In this document: positions 42,601 to 53,208 of the stretch, piece by piece
Layout: each line of letters starts with the position of its first letter
Position numbering within the stretch: the stretch's first letter is position 1
Assembly: GCF_010015585.1 (NCBI RefSeq)
Contig: NW_022985071.1
Location: 1,413,097 to 1,477,096, forward strand
DNA length: 64,000 bases
Reading direction: 5' to 3'
Origin: Eremomyces bilateralis CBS 781.70
Lineage: Eukaryota > Ascomycota > Dothideomycetes > Eremomycetales > Eremomycetaceae
Notes under the pieces: model-generated
What the model was told of the DNA's origin: nothing
Seen by the model: the letters and a program-made list of their open reading frames with translations, nothing else
Database searches by the model: none
Position numbers and translations under genes: made by a program

Positions 42601-44653
42601 CTTCTTGCCATTTCTGCTCGGAACGCGGCTCAGAACTTGCTCCAACCGTCGGCGCAGGCTCGTTATGTCGGCTTCCCTGATACTGCTCCGTTTTCTCGAT
42701 TTCTATAGTCTTCTCGATATCAGAATCCTCTGCACCAGTAGACTCATTGTCCGAAGGTTGCAATTCCCGGTGCTTCTCGATGGAAGGCCACGAGATAGCG
42801 TCACTCGAGGTATCCTTCTCCCAGCTTGCGGCAGTTGATGCTCGCGAAATTCTGCGACGATCGGGCGAATCATCTTTCGTTGCCCCTCCCGCGCTTTGCA
42901 CCTGAGACTCATATAATATAGTTGCCCGTGGAGTCACCAGGTCATCTTCCAACATCGGAGAAGCCGAGGCGACGACGATTTGCTCTACCGGGCCTCCGTC
43001 TGGTTGTGAGCTACTGACAGCTTGCGCTTCCTTGCTTGGGAATGATGGACCTGTAGGAGTAACGGTATCCGACCCGTCGATCGGTACCGCCGCTTCCACG
43101 TTGGTTCCAGAGCCATCAGTGGTTATCTCATTTAGCAATTTCTGTTGCTTCTTGTCTTCTTCCAATTTCTCTTGTTCCCTCTCTTCGTCTGCTTCTCGCT
43201 GCACCTTTCGTAACTGCTCAACATCAATGCCCTCGAAAATGTACCCTTGAGAATGCCTCACAACACTCTCAAGTAGTAGTTTTTGTCTCACATTATCCAG
43301 ACTCCCCGCCTCCTGGTCCGGTGCCTCGCTTGCGCTATCACCAGTCGTATCCCTCATCCGCGAAGGTGACATATCGCCATCGTTGGTTGGCATATCTGCT
43401 CCATGACTCTCTCGCTTGAACGTTGATCGTGCTGGGCTTGGCAGGACTCCCAATTGATGAATTCCCTCAACTTCCGTTATCTTCGGAGGTGGCATTAACG
43501 TGTCGAAGCCATGGTCACCCTGACCTCCAAATGGAGCAACAGTGTGTGGATTTCCCGTGGGAGTCTTCGGCGGCTCATCCCATAATGCGACGTCTGACAC
43601 CTTTGGTGCCGCCGCGCCGGAAACTGTCATGGCCATGGTGGACTGTCGACGAGATGGCGGAACCGCTTCTGATGTTGAGGATGACTGCTGAGGTGGCTGG
43701 CCACTGTGATTATTAGGATATGCCACTTGAGGGCCTTGCTTCGTCGGATCCAGGGCAGGTTGATGGTGCATTAAGCTTCCTTGTTGCCACTGTGGGATCT
43801 GAAATTGCACTGCGGTGCCAAAGGCTTGAGTGTCTTGCTGTTGGGGAATAGCAGGACCATGTAACTGCTGAGGGCCGGGAGGACCCGATGTCGTAGGGAA
43901 CGGCATAGGCTGTTGGCTGGCGAGGTTGAAGTTCTGCGACAGCGGTTGCGTGCCTTGAATATGAGGTAGCTGGGGAGCATCTGTCGACTCTAAAGCCATG
44001 CTGCTCGGTCTGCTGGATCTGCTCCCGATGCTTATGATACTGGAAGCTGTGGACCGGCCTCGACGGAACATGTTCCCTATATCCCATTTACCGCTCCGTC
44101 TCTTAATCTCTTTACTATCAGCTAGCGAGCGAGACTGGGACTGCGGTCGAGAACCGGATTCGGAGGGTTGGATCGATGATCGACGGCGGTTTCTGATAGA
44201 GCCTAAGACGTTGGACTGGGACGATGAGGCGGATTCAGTGGGGATAGTGGGGAGTGGGGGTGGAGGCATGGTATAGGGCTGGGTAGAAACACGATGGTAA
44301 GCTGCGGGGATAGGCTGCGGAGGGTATTGGAATGGTGGAGGAGATGGAGGGCGTTGTTGGGGTGCGCTCGGTTGGCTGTGAGACAGTTGGGAAGAAGCAG
44401 ATTGAGCGTGGGGCGCTGGCGTCTGGGGTGCAGGGGAAGTTGGGCTAGGGTCCAACCGTTGAGGCAACTTGTTGGACTGGTCCGCGGGATTGGCAATGGA
44501 AGTACCATTCCCCAATGCTGGGGGGGCTGGAGACGCATTAGCGAGGGGAGAATGGCCGGGTGCCTGGCCACTTTGCCCGCTATGGAGCGACCATGTGGAT
44601 GGCGTGCCTAAATAAGAGGCATCTCCGGCAACAGAAGAACGAGGGGAAGAGGT
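39686..44653 (-). CDS. Large disordered Pro/Gln/Ser-rich protein, start unresolved
   Basis: The main exon runs 44653-39686 (1655 residues to the stop) from an acceptor-like TTAG. It has no in-frame ATG until well inside, so a first exon must lie upstream. A candidate is 45070-45023 (16 codons, phase 0, GTGAGG donor), which would give 1671 residues; another strong GTGAGT donor near 44697 does not yield an open frame. Most of the protein is low complexity: Q/P runs near the C-terminus (PPQTYTPAQLAQLTQMQQ) and Ser-rich basic patches (GKWDIGNMFRRGRSTASS; KKRFSALGSFFGRSESK). One helical block, VRQKLLLESVVRHSQGYIFEG then a charged coil, looks ordered. The end GVSYPGMEWVPQWTED looks conserved. It is possibly a scaffold; function is unknown. 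Confidence 0.75.
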   Translation of the reverse strand, partial: TSSPRSSVAGDASYLGTPSTWSLHSGQSGQAPGHSPLANASPAPPALGNGTSIANPADQSNKLPQRLDPSPTSPAPQTPAPHAQSASSQLSHSQPSAPQQRPPSPPPFQYPPQPIPAAYHRVSTQPYTMPPPPLPTIPTESASSSQSNVLGSIRNRRRSSIQPSESGSRPQSQSRSLADSKEIKRRSGKWDIGNMFRRGRSTASSIISIGSRSSRPSSMALESTDAPQLPHIQGTQPLSQNFNLASQQPMPFPTTSGPPGPQQLHGPAIPQQQDTQAFGTAVQFQIPQWQQGSLMHHQPALDPTKQGPQVAYPNNHSGQPPQQSSSTSEAVPPSRRQSTMAMTVSGAAAPKVSDVALWDEPPKTPTGNPHTVAPFGGQGDHGFDTLMPPPKITEVEGIHQLGVLPSPARSTFKRESHGADMPTNDGDMSPSRMRDTTGDSASEAPDQEAGSLDNVRQKLLLESVVRHSQGYIFEGIDVEQLRKVQREADEEREQEKLEEDKKQQKLLNEITTDGSGTNVEAAVPIDGSDTVTPTGPSFPSKEAQAVSSSQPDGGPVEQIVVASASPMLEDDLVTPRATILYESQVQSAGGATKDDSPDRRRISRASTAASWEKDTSSDAISWPSIEKHRELQPSDNESTGAEDSDIEKTIEIEKTEQYQGSRHNEPAPTVGASSEPRSEQKWQEVKGSPSVFSKQVRTGAAGPSIPSEPTPTAAAGDAQIPRLDPAVNISGAGELDGSGMKPTPNVSTIHPDDDHPRDVSGSEPPVSPVRTSFMERDYHPPAPSRERPMSFVHLPRTGGVPQDVITVSPRHGLQAISDSVSEHSPPKHEPPKPSFTSPKRSSQHGPNLATSPPKQHQSPQGPQISTIPILTPPAGRDMGETIPPAGQAHGKPVQGRPNHGVNPPNLQLPAQRSPEDIRRQTFSPPTIDPRQHSSEYRLPGVGPPAPSKSEPLVQKSRFGGQLFKSKSALKTPPAAPPQPVTPQRINPELVSPPSNRQPSYQSTITSDDGQEEEAQKKLRKSGIINPFNNRPLSVDADSVLSKADSTQGQAGDSPTRTISQQIIGGIPPPVEKPKPTDAKSGKKLQRSSSSLGPDPPKKKRFSALGSFFGRSESKMTKKGGPAIIGPGPAYQDMRSYQSNPQRGQSSSSNRTMSLPHSMPPPILEDPGMPPPLGGYYAPPTWSPDQGLGRVDPTGQQQPVAERTQSLTSNTQQHLPYAGPAPIRNSPPVPPGYGPGAVPYGPQSVSSISPDSRASLGPRTPSGGPFFYNANGSPAQGGMPPMDPRQGPAPGNQRWSNAAMPPYIRMGSINETPGQHQERPWNISLPSSVEESEDEMSHNRRPSQEMIAARMAAMRYRRVSDQGHFPPQTYTPAQLAQLTQMQQHQQYQQYQQYQQQQVFIQQQRLMQQQQQQVQQRSYGQPPPAASYQQPPSPQSQASSQPPPPMSFQQTPSPPSQAPPQPQQILQRTQSLPQQPHGFVLPQQPAQHNLPRSLSHAHSSPHTTQPPHSSYSPQPPPAPQQYSSPPEPERTPPQPPSLNTNVKPHRIPLPMSPSTATSMSPINPLAISMSPPPPPPKDFPPGPPHVFQDPAKGNSAALSTTAGVSAAGAVAVGGAAAVTGASAADSQPLREDSEDDEPVMRGVSYPGMEWVPQWTED

Positions 44654-45133
44654 CTAAGCATATATGGTTAACGATACCCTGGTCCGATTGAGACTCACTG
44701 GTCACAGTTTGTCGAGAATAAGTAGGCAACGAGACAGAGAAATTAGCTGGGAGAATATTGGAATACAATAAGCGAAAGATGTAATATTAGACGGTATCTG
44801 CACACCGCCGTTAAGAAACTGTACCCCCACATTCATATCCGCCTTCGAATACTCTGAGACATGACCTTGCCCGAAAGCATCGTGAAAACATCTTCTGCGC
44901 TACAATCCATAAGAGACTCGGAGAAGAAGAGAGGTTGTGTATGTTTCAGCATCCACCTTTTCGACTCGACTGTATGAGCAGCAAACCGGTTGCTGCTGTC
45001 GAGGTATCGTTCATCACCTCACTAAGAACGAATCAGAACCCCCTATAGATAGAAGAAAGGGAGAATCCATGAGAGATAGAGAGCTCAAGTGAAATGTAAA
45101 AGCAGTTGCATGGGTAGTCGGATGATAAAATGG
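44654..45133. other. Leader region of the Q-rich gene
   Basis: It contains the candidate first exon (45070-45023) and an upstream ATG frame of 25 residues at 44910-44833 on the minus strand (MDCSAEDVFTMLSGK start). If the leader is unspliced there, that frame would act as an upstream ORF that could limit translation of the main frame. Confidence 0.35.
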
Positions 45134-48100
45134 TTAACCGACCTTGTCTCCGCCATGTTTGAACCGGTTCTTCGACTTCGCGAGCAAGCCCTTTGCTCCC
45201 GTGGTAGCCTTCCCGCCCAAAATTCCAGCCTTGCCACCCAAAATGCCAGCACTGTGCAACAGGTCTTTCCCAATCTGTTGCCCCTTGCCTTCCGATTGTC
45301 CAGCCCCATCCCCGCCCGTCGGGGACGAGGAGGCGAGATTGCTGGATACTCGGCGGCTGGCGGAAAAGCTAGGACCTGGCGTCTGACCGCTTGTACTACC
45401 CCCGCCTGTCAGGGCGCCGAGACCGAATCTTGACAATGAAGGACTGCTCTTATGACCTCGTTCTACGCCAGGCGGGGTAGGGAGTGTATGCCCGGCCATC
45501 GGCCCTGACTGATTAGCCTGGGATTGCCAGACTGAGCTGGCCAAACTTTGATGCTCCGGATAAGTTGCGACGGTCTCGTCAAGCCAGGACCCGATTCCCG
45601 TGTCGGTAGACGCGAATTGCTCGCGAGTATTGCTGTACGCCTGGATTCGGTCTGGCGTGGACTTGATTGCCAAGATTTCACGGAACGTTGGGGGCGCCTT
45701 CGCAGGTGCACTGTCGCGGTTCGCGGATGGTTGAGGTAGCGCACCTCCCACGGAGGTTGGCGTTGGGATATCATCCGCGTTCTTCTCAGAGGGATGCGGG
45801 GTAGAACCATGAGGCGCAGGCAAGATTTCTTTGTCGTTGTCGCTGTCCTTTTCGATGTTTGACTGGACACTAACGAGATGTAGGCCATCATCGCTCTTCA
45901 TCGGAGAGACAGTGCGACTTGGATCGCCAGCTTCCTTGCCCAGGCTGGTGTCGCTTGCCGACAAGTTGCTGGGGTGAGATCCACTCATAGCGCTCAAGGG
46001 GCTTAGGGGCTCGCGTTCGTGTACGGGAGTCTGTGAAGCTCCTGGCGGAAGGCTGACTTCCACGGATGGGGGCTCGCGGTCAGACGGTGCAATGAATGCG
46101 CTCTTCGGCGTAGGTTGAATCGAGTCTAGGCTATCAAATGGAGTGGAAGCGCCTATTTGAACAGGCGTCTCTCCAGTCCGTTCTTGGAGTATACCCGATG
46201 CTTGAGCTTGTGGCATGGTAGGTTGGCTGGGCGCTGACGATACCGTTTGCGTAGGTTTCGAATCCGTATCAGGCGAGAAAGGTGGTGGGGTGAGCCCAAG
46301 GTCAGCAACGTTATCAAATGACTGCTCCCAGCTAAATCGTTTTTTCAGAAGCGGGGGGTTGGACACTGCAGGCTCGTCCTTCACAGGAACTGCTGGAGGC
46401 AGTGCCTCCTGACTTGGAACATTGACACCAAGGCCATGAGGCTCAGGCGGCTTTGACTCAATGCTCGGACCAGTTGCCCAGTAGCTGTCATACTCGCTAG
46501 GAAGCACGGAACTGTCCCTGTTGGTGTCATGAGCTGGACCTGCTGCAGAAGGATCGAGATGCGTCGGAACGGCAGCAGGCTGGCCAGGAGAATAGTGAGA
46601 CTCTGCATGGGAATCAAAAGAACTGAGCCGCCGCTCAATCTCATCGGTCAACTGGTCACTCATGTTTCGGACATCCTTCGGTGAGCCTGTATCTTTCTCC
46701 GGAACAGATGGCGGCTTCTCATCGTCGCCATTGTTCGAATGTTTGCTGAGACCAAGTGCGCCTACGACGCCAGCCCCAAGGGCAGATCCGGCCGTGGCAA
46801 GAGTTGAAACCGGATCTTCAGTGAGCTTGATCTTTTTCCGCTCTTTCTCTTCCTCCTGAATGAATTTGTAGGCATCATCCGAGAGACTTAAACCGCCGGT
46901 TGATGTAGTATGCTCTTCCACTGGACCCTCCCTGACAACTGCGTCAATGGCCGAAGGGTCTGAGCTTAGGTTATCCCGACTTCCAGTCCTGCTGCTGGAC
47001 TGGTTCGTTGTATAGCTCATCCAGGCCCCTGGAACGCGTGGACGTGCAGTTTCTTCGGATGCTTGTTGCACTTCCGGTTGAGTTTGAGTAGGCTCAGGTC
47101 TGCTTGGTGGTCGACTCGGTGGCCTACTGTCTGGCCGCTCCCATGAATCGATGCTGCTGACTGATCCCCGTTTCTCGTACTGCACGGCAAGATCTCTCAC
47201 GCGACTCTTCGTTGGACTTCCAGCTCGACTGCTCGACTGGGAGTCCTTGACCGGACTGACCGATCTGCTACGAGGACCTGAACCGAGAGGTAGGATAGAT
47301 GGAACTGGTGCAGGAAGTGGTTTGTCGAGATCAGTTGCGCGGTGTGGTTGTTTGGAAACATCTTGGGGTTCCACGGGCGACGTGGTATCCAATTCAGCCT
47401 CACTTGGCTTAAAAAGCTCTTTCTGTGGTGCTAACGCGGGAGAACGGGCAGGTGAATTGTTTGGACTTGGGGTATTCAAATCTCTTCTATAGCCCGGAAC
47501 AAATTCAGCACTGGCGTGCCTTGAGTGACTCGGGGTATTGACCGGACTCGGTTTTCTGGGTAGAGTGAATTGGGCAGCTTTGGGAGTCTCTAGGCTTTCA
47601 TGGCGTTGATGTAGAGGCAACACTTGTGGCTCTTCCCGTCCGTCCTCTGGAATTGTCGGGTGCTTGGAAGTAGGATGGTAAGTATCCAGGGATGCAGGGA
47701 GCTTGCTAGTGATCGGAGAAATCTCAGACGTGCTGACAGTATTGCTTCGAGACACGTCGGTATCAGTATCAACGGCGGATTGAGGTTCTGCGGCAGTGAA
47801 CGCAGTGTCAACTGCTGATCGGAACCCTAGGGAAGGCGTGTGCTCGAGCGGCTTCGCTGCCTGATTAGAGATAGGCTGGTCAGATTGTGGGTTTGGAGGC
47901 AAGGCAGACTGCGCTGATCGAGAATCAACTGGTGACCCTTCTTTCCATCCACTGTTGGACCAAAATTCATCACTGAAATTCGACTGCGGTTGCTCCCATT
48001 GAGGGAGTGCATATGGGTCCGGATTTGATGAGGTAGTCCCGGATGTAGGGGGAATAGTGGCCGAGATCTGGATTCCGGTAGGCTGTTCACGTAGGGTATT

Positions 48101-49403
48101 GGCGTCATACTCTGGGAGATATTCGCTCTTACGCTCCTCGACCCTTTCCAACGCTGGAGTTCCACGGCGGTTCTGGCTTTCGCTTCTGTCCCTTGGCCTT
48201 GGCTCCACTTTCATAGTTTCGCTGACCGTTCCTAGACTGGGTCGCCTTCCGGGACTTCGACCAAGGCTCTCGAAACTCGTCCGTTCCTTTGGACCCTTTC
48301 CGCTGGGTGCAGGTGACGCAGCGTCTTCGCCAGATCTACCACCAACGGAATCAATACTTGGACGCTCTGAATCCATACTGGCCCGCTCCTTTGCTCGTTC
48401 TTCTTCCATCCGCTTGTAGATGTCGGATGGACGGATAAATGGAAGAGGTTTTGCAGGATTACTCGGCGATGTAGCCTGTTGACTTGAATGAGTAGGTGGC
48501 GCCTGTGACGAGCCTTGCTCGCTCTGTGGTGCAGGAAACGGCCCAGGAGCTTGTGGTGCCGGGGAGTCCTGTTGGCTTTTGCTCACGCTACTCCTCCTTG
48601 GAGGGAAACGCGCCTGACCAGGCGAGTCGACTGCGCTCGGGGGCATTGATGGTGATGGAGAGGGGCGTAGAGGTTGAACCATAGCTGAGGGAGAGAAGTC
48701 TCTTCGATGTTCAGGGTTCACCGATGAAGGTGCATCACTGACAACTGAATGAGCAAGCGACGCTGATCGAGACTCAGCTTTAGCGCTGTTCCGCGAATCC
48801 GCAGGCCCGTATGCGGCCGGACTAGAAGTTATCGTGTCCAGTTGTAGAGGTGGTTGACCAGGTCCTAGGTGTCGCGGAGGATTCGCACCCTGGGGAAGCT
48901 GTGGAAAGCCCTGTTGATTTGGAACTGGCGCGGGATAACTACCCGTGGAGAACTTCCGCTGTTCCTCACCGGCATCAAATGAACGCTTCCGGGCAGGTCC
49001 AGGAGGCCCTTGATGACCCTCGTAAGGACCCTCTGGGTTTGTGAAACTGCGCGTTTGGCCCTGGCCTGGATTGAGACCTTGGCCTTGCTGTCTCAAACCT
49101 GTTGGAACGGCTGGTATTGCATTTTGTGCAGCCTGACTTGCGCCATATTCATCGACCTCATCATAATCACCCCAGTCATCCCCATCATATGAGTATGACT
49201 TTGCTTCCACCCATCGTTTCGTCTTCGCACGATTAACGTTGGTTTTGAATGACGGAGGTTGCCCGGAAGGGAATGGATTTGGCCGCCGTTGATCACTTTC
49301 CTAAAGTTAGCAATTCAATTCATCAGAATATCTCACAGCAGGATGCAACTCACAGTGGGGACTTGGTGGTAGATTCCTCGGCGAACTCGTATGGACGTGA
49401 CAT
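45134..49403 (-). CDS. Large disordered fungal protein with conserved N-terminus
   Basis: Exons 49403-49354 and 49295-45134, total 4212 nt, 1403 residues. The 58-nt intron has a GTGAGT donor and a GGAAAG acceptor; a nearer TTTAG would break the frame. Splicing gives MSRPYEFAEESTTKSPLDQR, then the ordered N-terminal block PNPFPSGQPPSFKTNVNRAK and WVEAKSYSYDGDDWGDYDE. The remaining ~1300 residues are rich in Ser, Pro, Gln and acidic residues, with short helices (FIRPSDIYKRMEEERAKERA; RMSDQ-type LTDEIERRLSSFDSH; TFREILAIKSTPDRIQAYSN, then TREQFASTD). The tail is Gly/Ala/Lys-rich (GILGGKAGILGGKATTGAK, repeated GGKA). The FREILAIKS helix block near residue 1240 looks like a conserved interaction motif. 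No catalytic domain is present and the function is unknown. Confidence 0.85.
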
Positions 49404-50210
49404 TGTCAACTAAAGAGACGCGGAGGAGGATTCTGCACCACCTCTTCGCGAAGTGAAACGCTCCACTCGCGATGCTATAAAAGTCCGCTCGACAAATGTA
49501 ACTAAACTTGTCAAAAGTGACCTCCAAGCATTTCAGTGTACGGAAGAGCGTAGAGAGCCCGCGTCGATCAAGGAGACACTGGCTTCTGCACGACAACCCA
49601 CAAAACTCCACTGAACCCTGAACCCGATACGATGAGAAAAGGACGCAGGACAGCGCTAAGAAGGGACAGGTACAAAAAGAAGGGGATTCGGGTAATGAAC
49701 GGAGGAGCGGTTGATACGGGAAGAGATCATGTAATGTGACTTGACACGACTTGGTGTCTTGGTCCTTGGGCATTGCGAATGCCGAATCCGTGCAGTTGGT
49801 TTCTTCGACGTGGAACTGGACCCACGTGACGGGACCCACGTGACCCAATGAAAGGGACACGCGTTCGCCACACACATGCAAGGATGATCCCAGCAGTACA
49901 GTTGTGGCTGTGTACACTTTTCACGTGACACCAGTTTGCGATCTTGAAACATCACAGGTGTCCCGGTTCATCGACAGTTCATTTCCAGTCCAACTTCACG
50001 AGCAGACAACCTTAATACCACGATTTAAATCCCAGAATCCTTCATCAGACATTACAGAGTAAAAAAATCTGTGAACCGGTTTATCCCACATCTTTCTATA
50101 TCGAACGACAGCCACTCGCCATATCCTGCGCTATCCGCGCATACACTCTCCTGATATCCCTTTCTCCTCCCTACCTATCTACCATCTAAAGCCCCCCAAA
50201 CACACCGATC
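49404..50210. other. Divergent promoter with CACGTG motifs
   Basis: It lies between the large minus-strand gene and Sed5. Besides the CACGTG sites listed separately and an AT-rich run TTTAAATC near 50023, I see nothing else. The 194-codon minus frame here overlaps promoter sequence and has no domain. Confidence 0.4.
49823..49927. promoter_or_regulatory. CACGTG cluster in divergent promoter
   Basis: CACGTG lies at 49823-49828, 49837-49842 and 49922-49927. The first two are inside a 14-bp tandem repeat GGACCCACGTGACG/C-type unit; the third is the longer palindrome TCACGTGA. These fit Cbf1-like bHLH sites and could serve either divergent gene. Confidence 0.4.
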
Positions 50211-51286
50211 ATGGCCGTCTCAATACAAGATCGCACCACTGAATTCCAGTCGATCGTCCAGCAAGCCCAACGACGAACCGCATCTTCCAAAGTCTCCGCG
50301 CAACGCCAAAATCTCCTGTCCTCAACATCACCAAATGGCACCGCCCCATCTCCCCAGAAACAACGTTCCGAGTTCGCGAGACGAGCCGCGGAGATCGGTC
50401 GTGGTATCTCAGGTACTATGGCGAAACTTGAACGATTGGCGCAATTAGCCAAACGAAAGACCCTATTCGACGACCGACCCTTGGAGATCAACGAACTCAC
50501 GTTTATAATCAAACAAGATCTCGCCGGCTTAACACAACGGATAGGCGAATTACAGGCCTTATCCGTGCAACAACATCCACGCGCTAGAAACGCGCGAGAC
50601 CAGGAAGGCGAACATAACGACGCGGTAGTCCAGCTCCTGAAAGGGCGGGTGCAAGATGTCGGAAGCAATTTCAAGGAAGTCCTAGAACTGCGGACGAAGA
50701 ACATCCAAGCGTCGCGATCACGGACCGAAAACTTCATTTCGTCCGTCGGCACCCACTCGAACCCTTCAAATCTCGACCCCAGCCGAACAGACTCCCCGCT
50801 ATACCAGACCCCTGCACGGGGCCGCTCACCAGCCAAAACAGGTCGACTGGGCGGCGCGGACGTGCTTAGCATCGACCCGGACGACTCTCACAGCGCGTTG
50901 GCGAGAGGACACTCGGAGACGCAGTTGATGCTGATGGAGGAAGCGGCACCACAGAACGAATATATCCAGCAACGAGGGCAGGCCATCGACATGATTGAGC
51001 GGACGATTCAGGAGCTGGGCAGTGTGTTTGCGCAGCTCAGCCAGCTCGTATCCGAGCAAGGCGAGCAGATTGAGAGAATCGATGCCAACACAGAAGATGT
51101 TGTGGATAATGTTCAGGGCGCGCAACGAGAGCTGCTGAAGTACTGGAACCGTGTGAGCGGTAATCGGTGGTTAGTGGCGAAGATGTTTGGTATTCTGATG
51201 ATCTGTAAGTTCCTCGGATCCGTTTCGATATTAACTTCCGCTGATCATCTCTAGTTTTCCTGCTATGGGTACTGGTATCCGGCTAG
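50211..51286 (+). CDS. sed5: Syntaxin Sed5 (Golgi Qa-SNARE)
   Basis: Exons 50211-51204 and 51255-51286, total 1026 nt, 341 residues. The second exon encodes the last ten residues and completes the membrane anchor WLVAKMFGILMIFFLLWVLV. The N-terminus MAVSIQDRTTEFQSIVQQAQ carries the DRT-x-EF peptide that binds the SM protein Sly1. An Habc helical region follows and then the SNARE motif at about residues 247-309 (YIQQRGQAIDMIERTIQELG, with the ionic-layer Gln in VSEQGEQIERID). Sed5 drives ER-to-Golgi and intra-Golgi fusion. The 5' leader has no other frame. The intron near the anchor is a common place in fungal syntaxins. Confidence 0.96.
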
Positions 51287-53208
51287 GGTTCCCCTCAAGG
51301 GGTCTGTTATTCTTAAGTCTTTCGTCGGCCCGCCATCTGGGCCACTTGACAGCATATTGCACCGGCGTTGGATTCTTTTTCGGGTGTTCTGTCCGGTCGG
51401 ATCTGGGATCCAGCGTTTAAAGCCCAAATGGCTGGTATAGAGCGCGTTATCCGGATCTTTTTCGGAACCTAGCGTGCGTGTTTGAGTACAGTGTGAAGGG
51501 TTCTATGTCCTTTTAGATTTCCAATCTGAGCATGGCTTGTAGCCGATCCTATGTCGTTGAACGTTTTGCCCGACCTTCGTGTACAGAGTCGTCGGATCGA
51601 AACGGAGTTCCATCTATCAGGCATAAGGACTGTGGACACGAAGAGAAGTTTATGAACCATATTCGCTGGCTGACGGTGGATTCAGTGGGCTACAGTTGCA
51701 ACGACGTATTGCCTATTATTAATGCAACCCTTGCTCGAGGTTTGATATTACGAAGTATCGTATTTTGCTTAGCGTTTACCCGCGAGTCCATATGTCAATC
51801 AACTGCCTCGATCATTTTCCTTTCCCGACAAGGGAATCGCGGGTCCGCCCAAAGGACAGAAACGGGTGCAAATGACCGCTCGAAACGGACCAACGAAGGT
51901 ATACGGTATACAACCCGAGCGACGCACAGGCAAATCAAAAAAGGTCGAACGGTCTTTTGGCCCACGGACCTTCTCCCTCAAACGATACCCACTGCAGAAA
52001 TCTACACGGGGGCTACGATGCCGATATCGACAGCTTCTTCTCCGCAAGCTAGAACACTATCCATACCCACCCCAAGTACCAATTCCCCGAGTATACACTC
52101 CAGACTGCTCGACAATATCTGAGACTTAGAAAGCCCTAGATTTGCCGTTCAGGGAACAGAGCCCCAATATCGAGCCATGAAGATGCTGTTTGACAGAAAT
52201 TTCGGAGATGGACGCAGTTGGCAAATATGGATATAGACAGCTAGCGATGTTTTCGGCTGGCAGCAAATTCTCATATTTCTATTATCTCGCAGTTGGATAC
52301 TCCTTTAACTACCAAATTTGTTTATCGGCCTGTATTTAGTCGGCCACGGTCTTCTCTTTTTTTCAACTATTAAAAGTGCACATCCCCATCAGTGGCGCAG
52401 TGGTGCATGTTCTTGAATGCGTGGATGCTGCAGTGTTAATCATAACATTGAAAAATCAATGTATCGAGCTCTTAGGTACCTTTCCAAATCTTCCTGGAAT
52501 ATCCGCACTTCCACCCTTTCATCCAGTGCTATGAACAACCATTGCCATAAGTCGGTCTACAGTTCGCATCGTAGTACCTGCCTCCTTAAAACCAGCGCTT
52601 ATGACGACGTTGCTACGCACTCAGACGCGTGCTTGGAACTAATTGTATACTTAATGATGTATAACCTAATGATGGATGACTTCATAATATATGGTCTAAA
52701 GCAGAAGTGCCGGGTAGTCCCAGGTCGTAAGGTAGATTCCTTCCGGGGCAGGAGTTTGAACGATCGCAACCAAACAGTAAGACGAGGAATCATTGAACAA
52801 TTCCCATCTATACAATGGTATAGCACCAAAGCGGCTGGTATAAAAACTGCCTACTGGCGTTGGAGGTTCGACTACTTGCACCGGCTGGTTGTCCGGAATC
52901 CTCCAGCTCCGCCAGGGTCGAGATAATCAATTTCTATTTTCAAAGGAACGTTAGACTTACCTGTGTATCTGAGACAGATCAGCAAATAGATAAACTGTAT
53001 GGGATGACTGCTCAAGGAGGGGAGGTGAGAATGTTATTTCATGATTAGTCGTGCGGCCTGATTAGTGAACACTCCAACCTGCCAAATGGGACATATATGT
53101 ATCAACTCCGGCGCATCCCCATCGACCATTCGCGCCCCAAAGACCAAGAATAGCAAAAACCAAGCAATAGCTATCAACCACTACGCTCTTGCACCCCCCA
53201 ATTCAGAT
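51287..53208. other. 1.9-kb gene-free stretch
   Basis: Two longer plus-strand frames (51532-52122 and 52417-52926) have no domain, skewed composition and no codon pattern like the neighbours, so I reject them as genes. A tRNA A-box-like word GGCGCAGTGGTG at about 52394 has no B box or cloverleaf. Nothing else is recognised. Confidence 0.4.

Noticed and set aside
51532-52122. 196-codon plus-strand frame after Sed5
   Set aside because: No domain, no promoter or splice context, and a composition unlike neighbouring genes.
52390-52450. tRNA-like A-box word GGCGCAGTGGTG
   Set aside because: No B box, anticodon stem or acceptor pairing could be drawn.
52417-52926. 169-codon plus-strand frame
   Set aside because: Unbalanced composition and many rare residues in clusters; no homologous motif.
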